Assembly: GCA_963722905.1 (NCBI GenBank)
Contig: CAVROT010000009.1
Span: forward strand, 1 to 64,000
From: CAVROT01 sp963722905
GTDB lineage: Bacteria; Pseudomonadota; Alphaproteobacteria; Rhodobacterales; Rhodobacteraceae
Direction of reading: 5' to 3'
DNA length: 64,000 nt
Within the stretch, counting starts at the first letter, position 1; each line of letters starts with the position of its first letter. A program made the translations under genes and the position numbers. The notes beneath the pieces are model-generated. The model searched no databases. It saw only the letters and a list, made by a program, of their open reading frames with translations, and was not told the DNA's origin. Of the stretch, positions 17,720 through 26,657 are shown piece after piece.

Positions 17720-18427
17720 CTAATCGAGGCGCGCGGCCGTGCCCATGTAGATGACCCATGTCACCGGGACCGGCCCGAAGACCGGATCGCCGCGCCGGCC
17801 TATGCCCCGCGGGCCCAGACCCGTGACGTCTCCGGGCTTCAGCCCCGCGCGGATCAGGGCGGCCCGCAGCTCGGACGGCCGGATGAACATGCGCGGGTCG
17901 TGCGTGCCGCGCGGCAGCACGCGCAGAAGGCGTTCGGCGACGTCGACGACCGTCAGCCGCGACAGGGAGTTGCGGTTGATGGTATCGAAGGCGAACGTGC
18001 CGCCCGGCCTGAGGACGCGGGCGACCTCGGCCAGGACCCGGTCGAGATCGGCCACATGCTCCAGCACGTCCACGCAGACCACCGCGTCGAAGGACGCATC
18101 GTCATAGGGCAGCGCCTCGCCGGCACCGACATCGTAGGCGATGTCGTGTCCGTGCGCGGCAGCGTGTTCGCGGGCGGCGGCGATGGCCCGGCGCGCGGGG
18201 TCGATACCGGTCACATGGGCGCCCCGTTCGGCCAGCGCCTCGGCCATGAAGCCGCCCGCGCATCCAAGATCCAGGACCCGGCGTCCCCGCCACGCGATCC
18301 GCCGGTCGAACCATCGCAGGCGTCCCGGGACCATGGCGCGCAGGATGCGGACCCATCGCAGGTCGTCCGACCACCATTGCGCCGCCGCTGCGTCGTAGAT
18401 CGCCAGGTCGTTCGCGGCCGGCCTCAC
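17720..18427 (-). CDS. ubiG: Ubiquinone biosynthesis O-methyltransferase-like (UbiG)
   Basis: A 235-residue class I SAM methyltransferase. Motif I is VLDLGCAGGFMAEALAERG, with acidic ribose contact in VTGIDPARRAI, and post-motifs VVCVDVLEHVADLDR and VLRPGGTFAFDTINRN (the UbiG-typical FDTINRN). The N-terminal YDAAAAQWWSDD segment also fits the UbiG/Coq3 family. The start is GTG. It would methylate the hydroxyl groups of the ubiquinone ring. It is slightly shorter than classical UbiG and could be a paralogue acting on another phenol. It is divergent from motB. Confidence 0.75.
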   Translation of the reverse strand: MRPAANDLAIYDAAAAQWWSDDLRWVRILRAMVPGRLRWFDRRIAWRGRRVLDLGCAGGFMAEALAERGAHVTGIDPARRAIAAAREHAAAHGHDIAYDVGAGEALPYDDASFDAVVCVDVLEHVADLDRVLAEVARVLRPGGTFAFDTINRNSLSRLTVVDVAERLLRVLPRGTHDPRMFIRPSELRAALIRAGLKPGDVTGLGPRGIGRRGDPVFGPVPVTWVIYMGTAARLD

Positions 18428-18500
18428 GCGGACATGCCGAAGTCAGGGACCCGCCGCCTCCGGCCCGATCCCGCAGGATGGTAAAAATCGCGCCGAATAC

Positions 18501-18515
18501 TTAAACCGTCCTTCA
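18501..18515 (+). promoter_or_regulatory. Possible CtrA-type site upstream of motB
   Basis: TTAA-N7-TTCA lies 44 bases before the motB ATG, differing by one base from the CtrA consensus TTAA-N7-TTAA known from alphaproteobacterial flagellar genes. The surrounding 18480-18515 is the most AT-rich stretch in the gap. One-mismatch matches occur by chance, so this is a weak call. Confidence 0.3.
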
Positions 18516-18558
18516 TGGCGCCTTGATACCCCGGCCTTCAAGCGGGGGCGAGGGTGTC

Positions 18559-19416
18559 ATGAGTGCGAACGGCGTAACCATCATCAAGCGCAAGAAGGTC
18601 GTGGCCGGGGGTGGCCATCACGGCGGCGCGTGGAAGGTGGCCTATGCCGACTTCGTCACCGCAATGATGGCGTTCTTCCTGATGATGTGGCTGCTCAACG
18701 CCACGTCGGAGGCCCAGCGCCAGGGTCTGGCCGATTACTTCAGCCCGACGATCGCCATTTCCAAGACCTCCAGCGGCGGAGACGGCGCGCTGGCCGGCGA
18801 CGACGTGTTGTCGGAGGATACGCTGACCAAGTCCGGCGTCGGCGCGACCGACATAAGGCACGACCAGTCCGATCGGGCCGCCGGGCGGACGGGCTCCGAT
18901 CCGGACACGTCGGCGCTCGACGACAATGCCGCCTTCGAAGAGGTGCTCAGCACGCTCGAGGCCGCGCTTCAGGGGCGTGCCGGCGAAAGCATGGTCAGCG
19001 ACGACATCCTCCGTCACGTCGTGACCCGCGTGACGGACGAAGGGCTCGTCGTCGACCTTTTCGACCTGCCGGGCGCTCCGCTCTTCAATCCGTCGACGGC
19101 GGACCCCACGGCGCTGATGCGCGACCTCACCGCGATCGTCGGGGACGTCTTTGCGATGACCCCCAACAGGATCGCGGTGAACGGCCACGTCACGTCGGTG
19201 CCCGTCGTCGTGCGGGAGAACCGCAATTGGGATCTTTCCGCGGCCCGCGCGCAGTCCGTGCGCACCCTCGTGGAGCGTCCCGGCTTCGGCGACGAGCGCA
19301 TCGCGCGTGTCGCGGGGTTCGCCGACCGCAAGCCGGCCGAACCGGCGACCATGGATACGCGCAACAACAGGATCGAGCTGATCTTGCTGCGCGAGCCCGG
19401 GCGGCTGCCGGGATGA
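18559..19416 (+). CDS. motB: Flagellar motor protein MotB
   Basis: A 285-residue stator protein. A basic cytoplasmic N-terminus (IIKRKKV) precedes the single helix VAYADFVTAMMAFFLMMWLL, whose Asp31 is the proton-conducting residue of the family. A charged linker follows, then an OmpA-type peptidoglycan-binding domain with NRIAVNGHVTSVPV, the NWDLSAARA motif and DTRNNRIELILL. The ATG at 18559 follows GGGGCGAGG. No motA is visible in the window. The four following flagellar genes are on the same strand. Confidence 0.92.
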   Translation: MSANGVTIIKRKKVVAGGGHHGGAWKVAYADFVTAMMAFFLMMWLLNATSEAQRQGLADYFSPTIAISKTSSGGDGALAGDDVLSEDTLTKSGVGATDIRHDQSDRAAGRTGSDPDTSALDDNAAFEEVLSTLEAALQGRAGESMVSDDILRHVVTRVTDEGLVVDLFDLPGAPLFNPSTADPTALMRDLTAIVGDVFAMTPNRIAVNGHVTSVPVVVRENRNWDLSAARAQSVRTLVERPGFGDERIARVAGFADRKPAEPATMDTRNNRIELILLREPGRLPG

Positions 19417-19504
19417 TAAGAATCGAATACGTTATCCGGCTGTTAAGCCCGATGGCTTAGCCAATGTACAGGACCTCGGTTCGACGCAACAGAAAGGCGC
19501 TTTC

Positions 19505-20818
19505 ATGACGATCTCTTCTTCGCTCGCCGCCGGTGTGGCGGGGCTCAACGCGAATGCCACCAGGCTCGCCAGCATCTCCGACAACATCGCGAACTCGGCG
19601 ACCTTCGGCTACAAGCGGACCGAGACCGATTTTCACTCGATGGTGCTCGAAGGGTCGGCCGCCGGGGGCTACACGGCCGGTGGCGTGCGCACGACCACCC
19701 AGCGCCTCATCGACGAAAAGGGTCAACTGGAAGGCTCGGGCAACGCGACCGATATCGCCATCGCGGGCCGGGGCTTCCTTCCGGTCACCGAACTGACGGC
19801 CATCGACCAGGGCGGCAACTATCCCCTTGGCCTCAAGACCACCGGATCCTTCCGGCCCAATGCGGACGGCATCCTCGTCAACTCCATGGGCCAGGTCCTT
19901 CTGGGCTGGCCGGCGAACCCTAACGGCGAGATCCCGAACTTTCCCCGCGACAGCTCCGACGGGCTCCAGCCGATCAACGTCTACCACAACCAGTATACCG
20001 CCAATCCGACGACAGAGGTCGAGGTAGGGGTGAACCTCCCGTCGTCCGAAACGACCGAGGGCGCGCCCGGCTCGGTCTACGACCTGACGCTGGAGTACTT
20101 CGGCAACCTCGGCCAGACCGAATCCCTGGCCATGGAGTTCACGCCCGTGGCCCCCGCGGCGCCCGGAGATCCGCCCACCAACCAGTGGACCATGACGATC
20201 AGCGACAGCGCTACCCCCGGCGCGCCCATCGGCCAGTACACCCTGACGTTCAATTCGGGTTCGACCGATGGCGGCACCCTTCAAAGTGTCGTGGAGTTCG
20301 GCGGATCGCCCCCCTACGACCCCACGACCGGAACCATCCCCCTGACCGTTGCCGGCGGGGCAATCGCGATGGACGTCGGGATGCTGGACATGCCGGACGG
20401 CATGACGCAGCTCGACAGCAGCTTCGCGCCGTCGGCAATCGCCAAGAACGGCTCTGCGGTCGGCAACTTCGTCGGAGTCGAGGTGGGCGCCAATGGTGTG
20501 ATGCGGGCGGTCTACGATTCGGGCTTCACACGCAATATCTACCAGGTTCCCGTCGTCGACGTTCGCAACCCCAACGGTCTGGAGTCCCTGGACAACCAGA
20601 CTTACCAGGTGTCCCGCCGCAGCGGCGAGCTCTTCATGTGGGACGCCGGTGACGGTCCCGTCGGCGAAACGGTGGGATACGCACGGGAAGCGTCTACCAC
20701 GGACGTCGCCAACGAGTTGACCCAGCTTATCCAGACGCAGCGCGCCTATTCGTCGAACGCCAAGGTCATCCAGACCGTCGACGAGATGCTGCAGGAAACC
20801 ACCAACCTCAAGCGGTGA
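19505..20818 (+). CDS. flgE: Flagellar hook protein FlgE
   Basis: A 437-residue hook subunit. The N-terminal rod-type segment (SSSLAAGVAGLNANATRLAS then SDNIANSATFGYKRTE) and the matching C-terminal segment (STTDVANELTQLIQTQRAY, VIQTVDEMLQETTNLKR) form the conserved coiled-coil ends of axial proteins. The central FlgE core includes GQLEGSGNATDIAIAGRGF and NANGVMRAVYDSGF-like turns. AAGG lies about 10 bases upstream of the ATG. It is exported by the flagellar type III apparatus and assembled outside the cell. It follows motB by 88 bases and precedes flgK by 23. Confidence 0.93.
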   Translation: MTISSSLAAGVAGLNANATRLASISDNIANSATFGYKRTETDFHSMVLEGSAAGGYTAGGVRTTTQRLIDEKGQLEGSGNATDIAIAGRGFLPVTELTAIDQGGNYPLGLKTTGSFRPNADGILVNSMGQVLLGWPANPNGEIPNFPRDSSDGLQPINVYHNQYTANPTTEVEVGVNLPSSETTEGAPGSVYDLTLEYFGNLGQTESLAMEFTPVAPAAPGDPPTNQWTMTISDSATPGAPIGQYTLTFNSGSTDGGTLQSVVEFGGSPPYDPTTGTIPLTVAGGAIAMDVGMLDMPDGMTQLDSSFAPSAIAKNGSAVGNFVGVEVGANGVMRAVYDSGFTRNIYQVPVVDVRNPNGLESLDNQTYQVSRRSGELFMWDAGDGPVGETVGYAREASTTDVANELTQLIQTQRAYSSNAKVIQTVDEMLQETTNLKR

Positions 20819-20841
20819 TCCCGCGCTGAAAGGAGTTCGTC

Positions 20842-22284
20842 ATGGGCTTGTCCTCCGCACTTTCGCATGCCGTCAGCGGCCTGGGCGCGGCCGGGAGATC
20901 CGCGCAGGTCGTCTCGTCGAACATCTCCAACGCTCTCACCGAGGGATATGGCAGGCGCGAGGTGGTCCTCGCGCCAGGCCGGCTGGGCGGCGTCCGGGTC
21001 GCGGACATTTCGCGGCAGACGAATACAGCCCTCGTTCAGGACCGGCGCCACTCCGACGCGGCCGCAGGCGCCGCCGACGTCCGCGCCGACGGACTGTCCG
21101 CCATGTCCGCGGCCTTGGGCGATGCCGACGGGCCCGCATCGATCTCGGGTCGCGTTGGCCGGCTGGAGGCGCAACTGATCGAAACCGCCAGCATGCCGTC
21201 CTCCAGCGTCCGTCTGGACGCGACCGCCGCCGCCGCCGCCGACCTTGCCCGGGGCCTGAACGATGCTTCGGATGCTATCCAGGCAACCCGCCTGAAGGCC
21301 GACGCCGGTATCGCCCGCGACGTCGAGGCGCTGAATGCCGGGCTGGCGCGGATGGAAGAACTCAATGGCAAGATCATCGCCCTGAATGCGACCGGTGGTG
21401 AGGTAAATGGCCTTCTCGACGAACGCGCGAAGGTCTTCGACCGGATCGCCGGCATCGTGCCGATGCGTACTCTTCAGCGCGACAACGGCGCGATCTCGCT
21501 CTATACCACGGGGGGACAAATACTCCTGGACCATCGCGCCGTCTCTGTCGAGTTCGCGCCTTCCAACGCGATGGCACCGCAGGCCACGCTTGGCAGCCCT
21601 CTCTCCGGTCTCACCGTCGGTGGCCGGGCTATTGCGGTGAACGCTGTTCCGGGCAAGATGGACGGCGGGACCCTCGCCGCCCATTTCGACGTTCGCGACG
21701 CCCTCGGTCCGGACGCGCAGTCGCGTCTCGATGCCGTTGCCCGCGATCTGATCGAACGGTTCGAGGACCCCGCGGCGGATGCCACGCGCCTGCCGGGAAC
21801 GCCCGCCCTCTTCACCGATGGCGGCGGTCCTCTGATCATCGCCGACGAGGTCGGCCTGTCGCGGCGCATAGCCCTGAACGCGTCGGTTGATCCGGCGATC
21901 GGCAACGAAACCTGGCGCCTGCGCGACGGTCTGGGCGCCGTGTCCGAAGGCCCCAGCGGCAATGCCGCCGGACTTCAGGCTCTGTCCGACGCCCTGACCC
22001 TGGCGCGACCCGCGTCGTCGGGCGATTTCGGCGCCACCGCCCGAACGGCGGGCGGACTGTCCGACACGCTCATGTCCGTGGCCGGCGGCGACGTCTTTCG
22101 CGCCGAGGACAACCGAACCTTCGCACGCGCGCGCGCCGACACGCTGCGCGAGCAGGAGCTCGCCGACGGTGTCGACACCGATGCCGAGATGCAGAAGCTT
22201 TTGCTGATCGAACAGGCCTATGGAGCCAACGCGCGGGTGATCCAGGCCGTCGAAGAGATGCTTGACCAGCTCATGAGGATTTGA
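20842..22284 (+). CDS. flgK: Flagellar hook-associated protein 1
   Basis: A 480-residue hook-filament junction protein. The N-terminal ALSHAVSGLGAAGRSAQVVS plus SSNISNALTEGYGRREVV and the C-terminal EMQKLLLIEQAYGANARVIQ plus AVEEMLDQLMRI are the family hallmarks. The middle carries the NDLNGKIIALNATGGEVNGLLDE-type region. AAGGAG precedes the ATG by about 8 bases. It is followed after two bases by flgL and forms the first junction zone between hook and filament. Confidence 0.93.
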   Translation: MGLSSALSHAVSGLGAAGRSAQVVSSNISNALTEGYGRREVVLAPGRLGGVRVADISRQTNTALVQDRRHSDAAAGAADVRADGLSAMSAALGDADGPASISGRVGRLEAQLIETASMPSSSVRLDATAAAAADLARGLNDASDAIQATRLKADAGIARDVEALNAGLARMEELNGKIIALNATGGEVNGLLDERAKVFDRIAGIVPMRTLQRDNGAISLYTTGGQILLDHRAVSVEFAPSNAMAPQATLGSPLSGLTVGGRAIAVNAVPGKMDGGTLAAHFDVRDALGPDAQSRLDAVARDLIERFEDPAADATRLPGTPALFTDGGGPLIIADEVGLSRRIALNASVDPAIGNETWRLRDGLGAVSEGPSGNAAGLQALSDALTLARPASSGDFGATARTAGGLSDTLMSVAGGDVFRAEDNRTFARARADTLREQELADGVDTDAEMQKLLLIEQAYGANARVIQAVEEMLDQLMRI

Positions 22285-22286
22285 CG

Positions 22287-23297
22287 ATGAATACGACCTC
22301 TATAGGCGATCTGGCCCAGACCTTTGTGCAGAGACGCGCGAACGTGGGCCTGACACGCGAACTCAACCGGCTTGGAACGGAACTTGTCACCGGGCTGCGG
22401 GAGAACGTCGGGACGGCGACCTCGGGCGATGTCGGAGCTATCGCAGGCATCGAACGCAATCTCGCGTCCGTCCGCGCCTACAAGACCGCCGCCTCCGAAG
22501 CGGCTCTGATGATGTCGGCGTCCCAGTCTGCGCTGAACCTCTTTGGGGAAACAGCCGCGAACCTGTCCGACGACCTCGCCGCAGTACGTGGCTCGGTCGA
22601 CCCCGTTGTGAACGCGTCGCTCGCGCGAGGCGCGCGGGATGCCTTCAACGCTATGGCCGCATCGCTGAATACGTCGGCGGCCGGGCGCTCCCTCTTCGGG
22701 GGCACGGCGACGGATGTCGCTCCGGTGGCCGGTGGCGAAGCGATGCTCGCCACGCTCGCGGCGGACCTCGGTGCCTCGACCGCGATCACGGCCGGGGACA
22801 TCGCAAGCTTTGTCGACGACTGGTTCTCGGATACGGGCGCCTTCATGACTGGGTCCTATCGAGGGGCTACCGACAATCTTGCGCCCATGCGCGTCTCGCC
22901 CGAGGATCGGGCGACCTTCGACGTGCGCGCTGACGATCCAGCCATCAGGGCGTCGCTGGCTGCCACCGCGAAGGCCGCCATTCTGGACCTGGGGACAGGC
23001 GCGGGGGACCAGGTCCTCCAACAGTCGCTTTTGACGATCGCCGGCGACGACATTTTCGGGACCCACGGCGGCATCACCGCACTCAGATCGGGCATTGGTG
23101 TCGCGCAGGAACGTATAGACATCGCCACGGGCCGCGTGGCGGCCGAGGAAACGGCACTGCAGATCGCCCGTGTCGACCTCATCGGGGCCGACCAGTACGA
23201 GACTGCGACCCGGTTGCAAGGCACGCAGGCACAGCTTGAAGCTCTCTACACCGTGACCGCGCGGATGTCGCGCCTGTCGCTCACGAACTATCTGTGA
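22287..23297 (+). CDS. flgL: Flagellar hook-associated protein 3 (flagellin-like)
   Basis: A 336-residue flagellin-related junction protein. The N-terminal segment (GDLAQTFVQRRANVGLTREL, NRLGTELVTGLRENVG) and a C-terminal coiled segment (ETALQIARVDLIGADQYETA, TRLQGTQAQLEALYTVTARM) are conserved. The ATG at 22287 is preferred to an in-frame TTG two codons earlier, which overlaps the flgK stop. Its TGA overlaps the flgI ATG by one base. It connects FlgK to the filament. Confidence 0.9.
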   Translation: MNTTSIGDLAQTFVQRRANVGLTRELNRLGTELVTGLRENVGTATSGDVGAIAGIERNLASVRAYKTAASEAALMMSASQSALNLFGETAANLSDDLAAVRGSVDPVVNASLARGARDAFNAMAASLNTSAAGRSLFGGTATDVAPVAGGEAMLATLAADLGASTAITAGDIASFVDDWFSDTGAFMTGSYRGATDNLAPMRVSPEDRATFDVRADDPAIRASLAATAKAAILDLGTGAGDQVLQQSLLTIAGDDIFGTHGGITALRSGIGVAQERIDIATGRVAAEETALQIARVDLIGADQYETATRLQGTQAQLEALYTVTARMSRLSLTNYL

Positions 23298-24394
23298 TGC
23301 GTATTCTCTTGACCCTAGCCCTCCTTGCGCTGCCCCATCTGGCCGGCGCGGGCCCCGTGCGGATCAAGGATCTGGTGGAGTTCGACGGCGTCCGCGGCAA
23401 CGACCTGGTCGGATACGGACTGGTCGTCGGCCTTGCCGGGACCGGCGACGGCATCCGCAACTCCCCGTTCACCGAAGAGATCATGTCCAACATACTCGAA
23501 CGTCTGGGTGTCAATGTCGACGGTGAGCAATTCCGACCGAAGAACGTGGCGGCGGTCCTCGTCACAGCCGACCTGCCGCCGTTCTCGCGCGCGGGCAGCC
23601 GGATCGACGTGACCGTGTCGGCAATCGGCGATGCAAGTTCTTTGCTGGGCGGAACGCTGATCATGACTCCGCTCAATGCAGCCGACGGTCTGATCTACGC
23701 CGTCAGCCAGGGTACCGTCATCGCCGGTGGTGCGGTGGCCGAAGGCGACGGCGCGTCGATCACCCAAGGCGTTCCGACATCGGGATCGATCCCGGCGGGC
23801 GCGAGGATAGAGCGCGAGATCGATTTCGATTTCACCCAGTTATCGAGCGTGCGCATGGCGCTGCGCACGCCCGACTTTACCACGGCCGCCAGAATCGAGG
23901 CAGCGATCAACCGCGACCTGAACCGCCCGGTCGCCGTCATGCTGGACGCCGGGACCGTGGTGATCGACATCGCCGCCACCCGTCAGCCATCGCCGGCTCA
24001 CGCGATCGGTCGGATCGAGAACATCGAGATCGAGCCCGAACGCCGCGCGCGCGTCGTGGTCGATCAGAGATCGGGAACCATCGTCATGGGCGACGATGTC
24101 CGCATCAGCCGCGTTGCCGTCAGTCAGGGTAATCTGACCCTCAGAATAGAGGAAGCGCCGCTGGTCGTCCAACCGAACCCGTTTTCCCAGGGCGACACGG
24201 TCGTGGTGCCCCGCACGAATGCCGGTATCGAGGATGAGCCCGGTATCGGGTTGGCCGAAGTTCCCGACGGAACGTCGCTCTCAGAGGTCGTGGCTGGCCT
24301 CAACGCCCTGGGCGTCGACCCGCGCGACATGATCGACATTCTGAAGAGCATCAAGGCCGCCGGTGCTCTTCACGCCGAGTTCATCGTGCAGTAG
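23297..24394 (+). CDS. flgI: Flagellar P-ring protein FlgI
   Basis: A 365-residue periplasmic P-ring subunit. A signal peptide (ILLTLALLALPHLAGAGP) leads into VRIKDLVEFDGVRGNDLVGYG and GLVVGLAGTGDGIRNSPFT, the family signature. Later blocks are KNVAAVLVTADLPPF, DVTVSAIGDASSLLGG and LNALGVDPRDMIDILKSIKA followed by AGALHAEFIVQ at the end. The start is the ATG overlapping the flgL stop; an in-frame GTG sits one codon earlier. It is the last gene of this flagellar run and is followed by a hairpin. Confidence 0.94.
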   Translation: MRILLTLALLALPHLAGAGPVRIKDLVEFDGVRGNDLVGYGLVVGLAGTGDGIRNSPFTEEIMSNILERLGVNVDGEQFRPKNVAAVLVTADLPPFSRAGSRIDVTVSAIGDASSLLGGTLIMTPLNAADGLIYAVSQGTVIAGGAVAEGDGASITQGVPTSGSIPAGARIEREIDFDFTQLSSVRMALRTPDFTTAARIEAAINRDLNRPVAVMLDAGTVVIDIAATRQPSPAHAIGRIENIEIEPERRARVVVDQRSGTIVMGDDVRISRVAVSQGNLTLRIEEAPLVVQPNPFSQGDTVVVPRTNAGIEDEPGIGLAEVPDGTSLSEVVAGLNALGVDPRDMIDILKSIKAAGALHAEFIVQ

Positions 24395-24835
24395 CCGGGA
24401 AGTACCGGGTCGACCGTGGCAGGACCCGAACGCGGCGCTCGCGGTGCTGCCGGGTGACGTACCCGGCATCTTCCGTGGAGGCGTTGCACCATGAGGGCGA
24501 CAGTTCGGCCCCTATTCGAAACGGGCATTGACCCGATAACGATCTCTGTCATGCGGTGCTGGCCGCGCCGGACCCGGTTTCGTTACGGGACGCGACTGAC
24601 CCACTCGCAACTGCGTCCTACTGCCATGCTTCATCAACCGACGAAGGCCGATGGAGCCTTTGTTGCGTTGACGTGAAGGTACCCTGTAGGTCGCCGAGAT
24701 TGACGGCGTCTCCGCCGGGTCTAACTGCGGGCTTGCGGGTCGGATAGAGAGCCCGCCCGGCAGGCGTTCAAGGGAAAGTCGTCCCGCGTCGGATCGCACA
24801 GTTCCCTGTATCAAAGTTCGATCGGACGCCCGGCC
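24395..24835. other. Intergenic region between flagellar and polyketide genes
   Basis: This 441-base gap holds a hairpin near its left end and must hold the promoter of the polyketide operon. Open frames in it give translations without family resemblance. A TTGACG is present near 24668, but no convincing -10 element at the usual spacing is seen. Confidence 0.5.
24448..24468 (+). terminator. Hairpin downstream of flgI
   Basis: TGCCGGGT (24448-24455) and ACCCGGCA (24461-24468) form a perfect 8-bp stem with loop GACGT, 53 bases after the flgI stop. The following bases (TCTTCC) are only mildly T-rich. It probably ends the flagellar transcript. Confidence 0.5.
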
Positions 24836-25906
24836 ATGCCAGTCTATCTCAACCGCGTCTCTGCCGCCGTCCCCGCGCACGAGGTGAACGACGCGTTTCT
24901 TGCCTTCGCGCGCGGACGCCTGACCGAACGTCCCCGGCATATCTCGATCTTCAATCGCATGGTCCAGCGCAGCGGGATCGAGAGACGGTATTCGACCCTG
25001 CATCCGCGGGAGGACGCCGGGGATGGCGCGCTGGACGAGGGCGGGATTTTTCGAAAGGGCGCGTTCCCCGGCACGTCCGCGCGGATGGATGTGTTCGAGA
25101 CCCGCGCGCCGGAACTCGCGATGCAGGCCATCGGCGGGCTGGACCTTGGAGCGGACGAGGTAGGACGCATCACCCATCTGGTCGTGGCCACCTGCACCGG
25201 CTTTGCTGCACCGGGACTGGATCTGGCGCTCGTGGCCCGGCTGGGCCTGAATCCGTCGGTCGAGCGGACGATGATCGGCTTCATGGGCTGCTATGCCGCG
25301 ATCAATGCGCTGAAACTGGCACGCCACATCGTGCGATCCGATCCCGCGGCGCGCGTGCTCGTGGTCAACTGCGAGCTTTGCACCCTGCACCTCAAGGACA
25401 CCGAGGATCTGGAGACCCTGCTGACGTTCTGCCTTTGGGGCGACGGATGTACCGCCGCGCTGGTGTCGTCGGACCCGACCGGGCTGCGGCTGGACAGTTT
25501 TCGCGCGCTGCTTGCCGCGGATTCGGCCGAGCTGATGAGCTGGCGGGTCCGCGACGACGGGTTCGACATGGTGCTGTCGGGCCGCGTGCCCGGCGCCGTC
25601 GGCCAGGTGCTGGATGCCCATGCCGTCGACATCTTGGGTGGCGCGCCGCGGGACGCCTTCACGCACTGGGCGGTCCATCCGGGGGGCAAGTCCGTCCTGG
25701 ACGCGGTGGAACAGGCGCTGGAGCTGGGGCCGGACGCCCTGGCCCCGTCGCGCGAGGTGCTGCGACGTAACGGCAACATGTCGTCGGCGACCGTCATGTT
25801 CGTGCTGGCGCGCATGCTGGAGACCGCAACAACGGGCGAGCGTGGCTGCGCCATGGCGTTCGGCCCCGGTCTCACGGCCGAAACCATGCTGTTCGAGGCG
25901 GCGTAA
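24836..25906 (+). CDS. Type III polyketide synthase (chalcone/stilbene synthase family)
   Basis: A 356-residue homodimeric-type ketosynthase that extends an acyl-CoA starter with malonyl-CoA units. The catalytic triad is Cys152 in MIGFMGCYAA, His281 in WAVHPGGK and Asn314 in RRNGNMSS. VVATCTGFAAPGLDL, LWGDGCTAALV and the terminal AFGPGLTAETML are also typical. The length is normal. The start ATG has a weak ribosome site (CGGACG). A methyltransferase and an FAD oxidoreductase follow on the same strand, so the product is probably a methylated and oxidised phenol or pyrone. The gene order recalls the Streptomyces srsABC phenolic-lipid cluster, although the methyltransferase type differs. The starter unit cannot be read. 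Confidence 0.92.
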   Translation: MPVYLNRVSAAVPAHEVNDAFLAFARGRLTERPRHISIFNRMVQRSGIERRYSTLHPREDAGDGALDEGGIFRKGAFPGTSARMDVFETRAPELAMQAIGGLDLGADEVGRITHLVVATCTGFAAPGLDLALVARLGLNPSVERTMIGFMGCYAAINALKLARHIVRSDPAARVLVVNCELCTLHLKDTEDLETLLTFCLWGDGCTAALVSSDPTGLRLDSFRALLAADSAELMSWRVRDDGFDMVLSGRVPGAVGQVLDAHAVDILGGAPRDAFTHWAVHPGGKSVLDAVEQALELGPDALAPSREVLRRNGNMSSATVMFVLARMLETATTGERGCAMAFGPGLTAETMLFEAA

Positions 25907-25919
25907 GCCTGGTCCGACC

Positions 25920-26657
25920 ATGCGCCCGATGATGCCTCGACGAAGACTGGTGCCCGAGATCCTGGACGGTCTGGCGCGGGACGATCCGCGTGCCATCCGG
26001 TCCCGCGCCGATCTGCGTCGGATCAATCGCGTCATGCGGCAGGCGTCCATCTCGGCCGACCTCTGCGCGACCCATCTGGATGCGCCGAGGGGCAAGGCGC
26101 TGCGAATTGTCGAACTCGGATGCGGTGACGGTCTGGCGATGCTGCGCGTGGCGCGCCGCCTGTCCCGGCGGCACCCACGGGCCGACCTGACGCTGCTCGA
26201 CATGGCGCCTTGCGTGTCGCACGAGACGCTGGAGCAATTCGCCCGGACGGGCTGGACGCCACGGGTCGTGACCTCGGACGTCTTCGACTGGTTCGCATCG
26301 GCGGACGGGCGCTTCGACCTCGTGACGGTCAACCTCTTTTTGCATCACTTCGAGGGTCCGGCGCTGGAACGGCTTCTGAGATCGGTGGCCGCCACGGCGG
26401 ACCTCCTCGTCGCGACCGAGCCGCTTCGCACCGGGCCATCGCTGATCGCCGCCCGCCTCGTCGCCCTGATGGGTGCCAACGATGTCACCCGCCACGATGC
26501 GCCCGCCTCCGTCCGCGCCGGGTTCCGCGGTACCGAACTGGGCGGGATGTGGTCGCCTGGACCTGGAAAGGTTCTCCTGGAGGCGCCCCGTTTCCCGTTC
26601 ACCCATGCGTTCGTCGGCCGGTCGGCCGGCACGACAGCCGCCGAGCCTGTCCGATGA
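25920..26657 (+). CDS. Class I SAM-dependent methyltransferase of the polyketide cluster
   Basis: A 245-residue methyltransferase. Motif I is IVELGCGDGLAMLRVARRLS, followed by LTLLDMAPCVS (acidic loop), VVTSDVFDW and LVTVNLFLHHFEG. An N-terminal helical part of about 60 residues carries RRRLVPEILDGLARDDPRA. It lies 13 bases after the PKS stop, and its TGA overlaps the start of the FAD oxidoreductase gene (ATGA). It probably methylates the polyketide or a quinone-like derivative. Similar trios of PKS, methyltransferase and flavoprotein are known in several bacterial groups. Confidence 0.85.
   Translation: MRPMMPRRRLVPEILDGLARDDPRAIRSRADLRRINRVMRQASISADLCATHLDAPRGKALRIVELGCGDGLAMLRVARRLSRRHPRADLTLLDMAPCVSHETLEQFARTGWTPRVVTSDVFDWFASADGRFDLVTVNLFLHHFEGPALERLLRSVAATADLLVATEPLRTGPSLIAARLVALMGANDVTRHDAPASVRAGFRGTELGGMWSPGPGKVLLEAPRFPFTHAFVGRSAGTTAAEPVR

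Noticed and set aside
19444..19459. Inverted repeat TAAGCC-CGAT-GGCTTA between motB and flgE
   Set aside because: A 6-bp stem without a T-tract is not enough to call a terminator or an operator.
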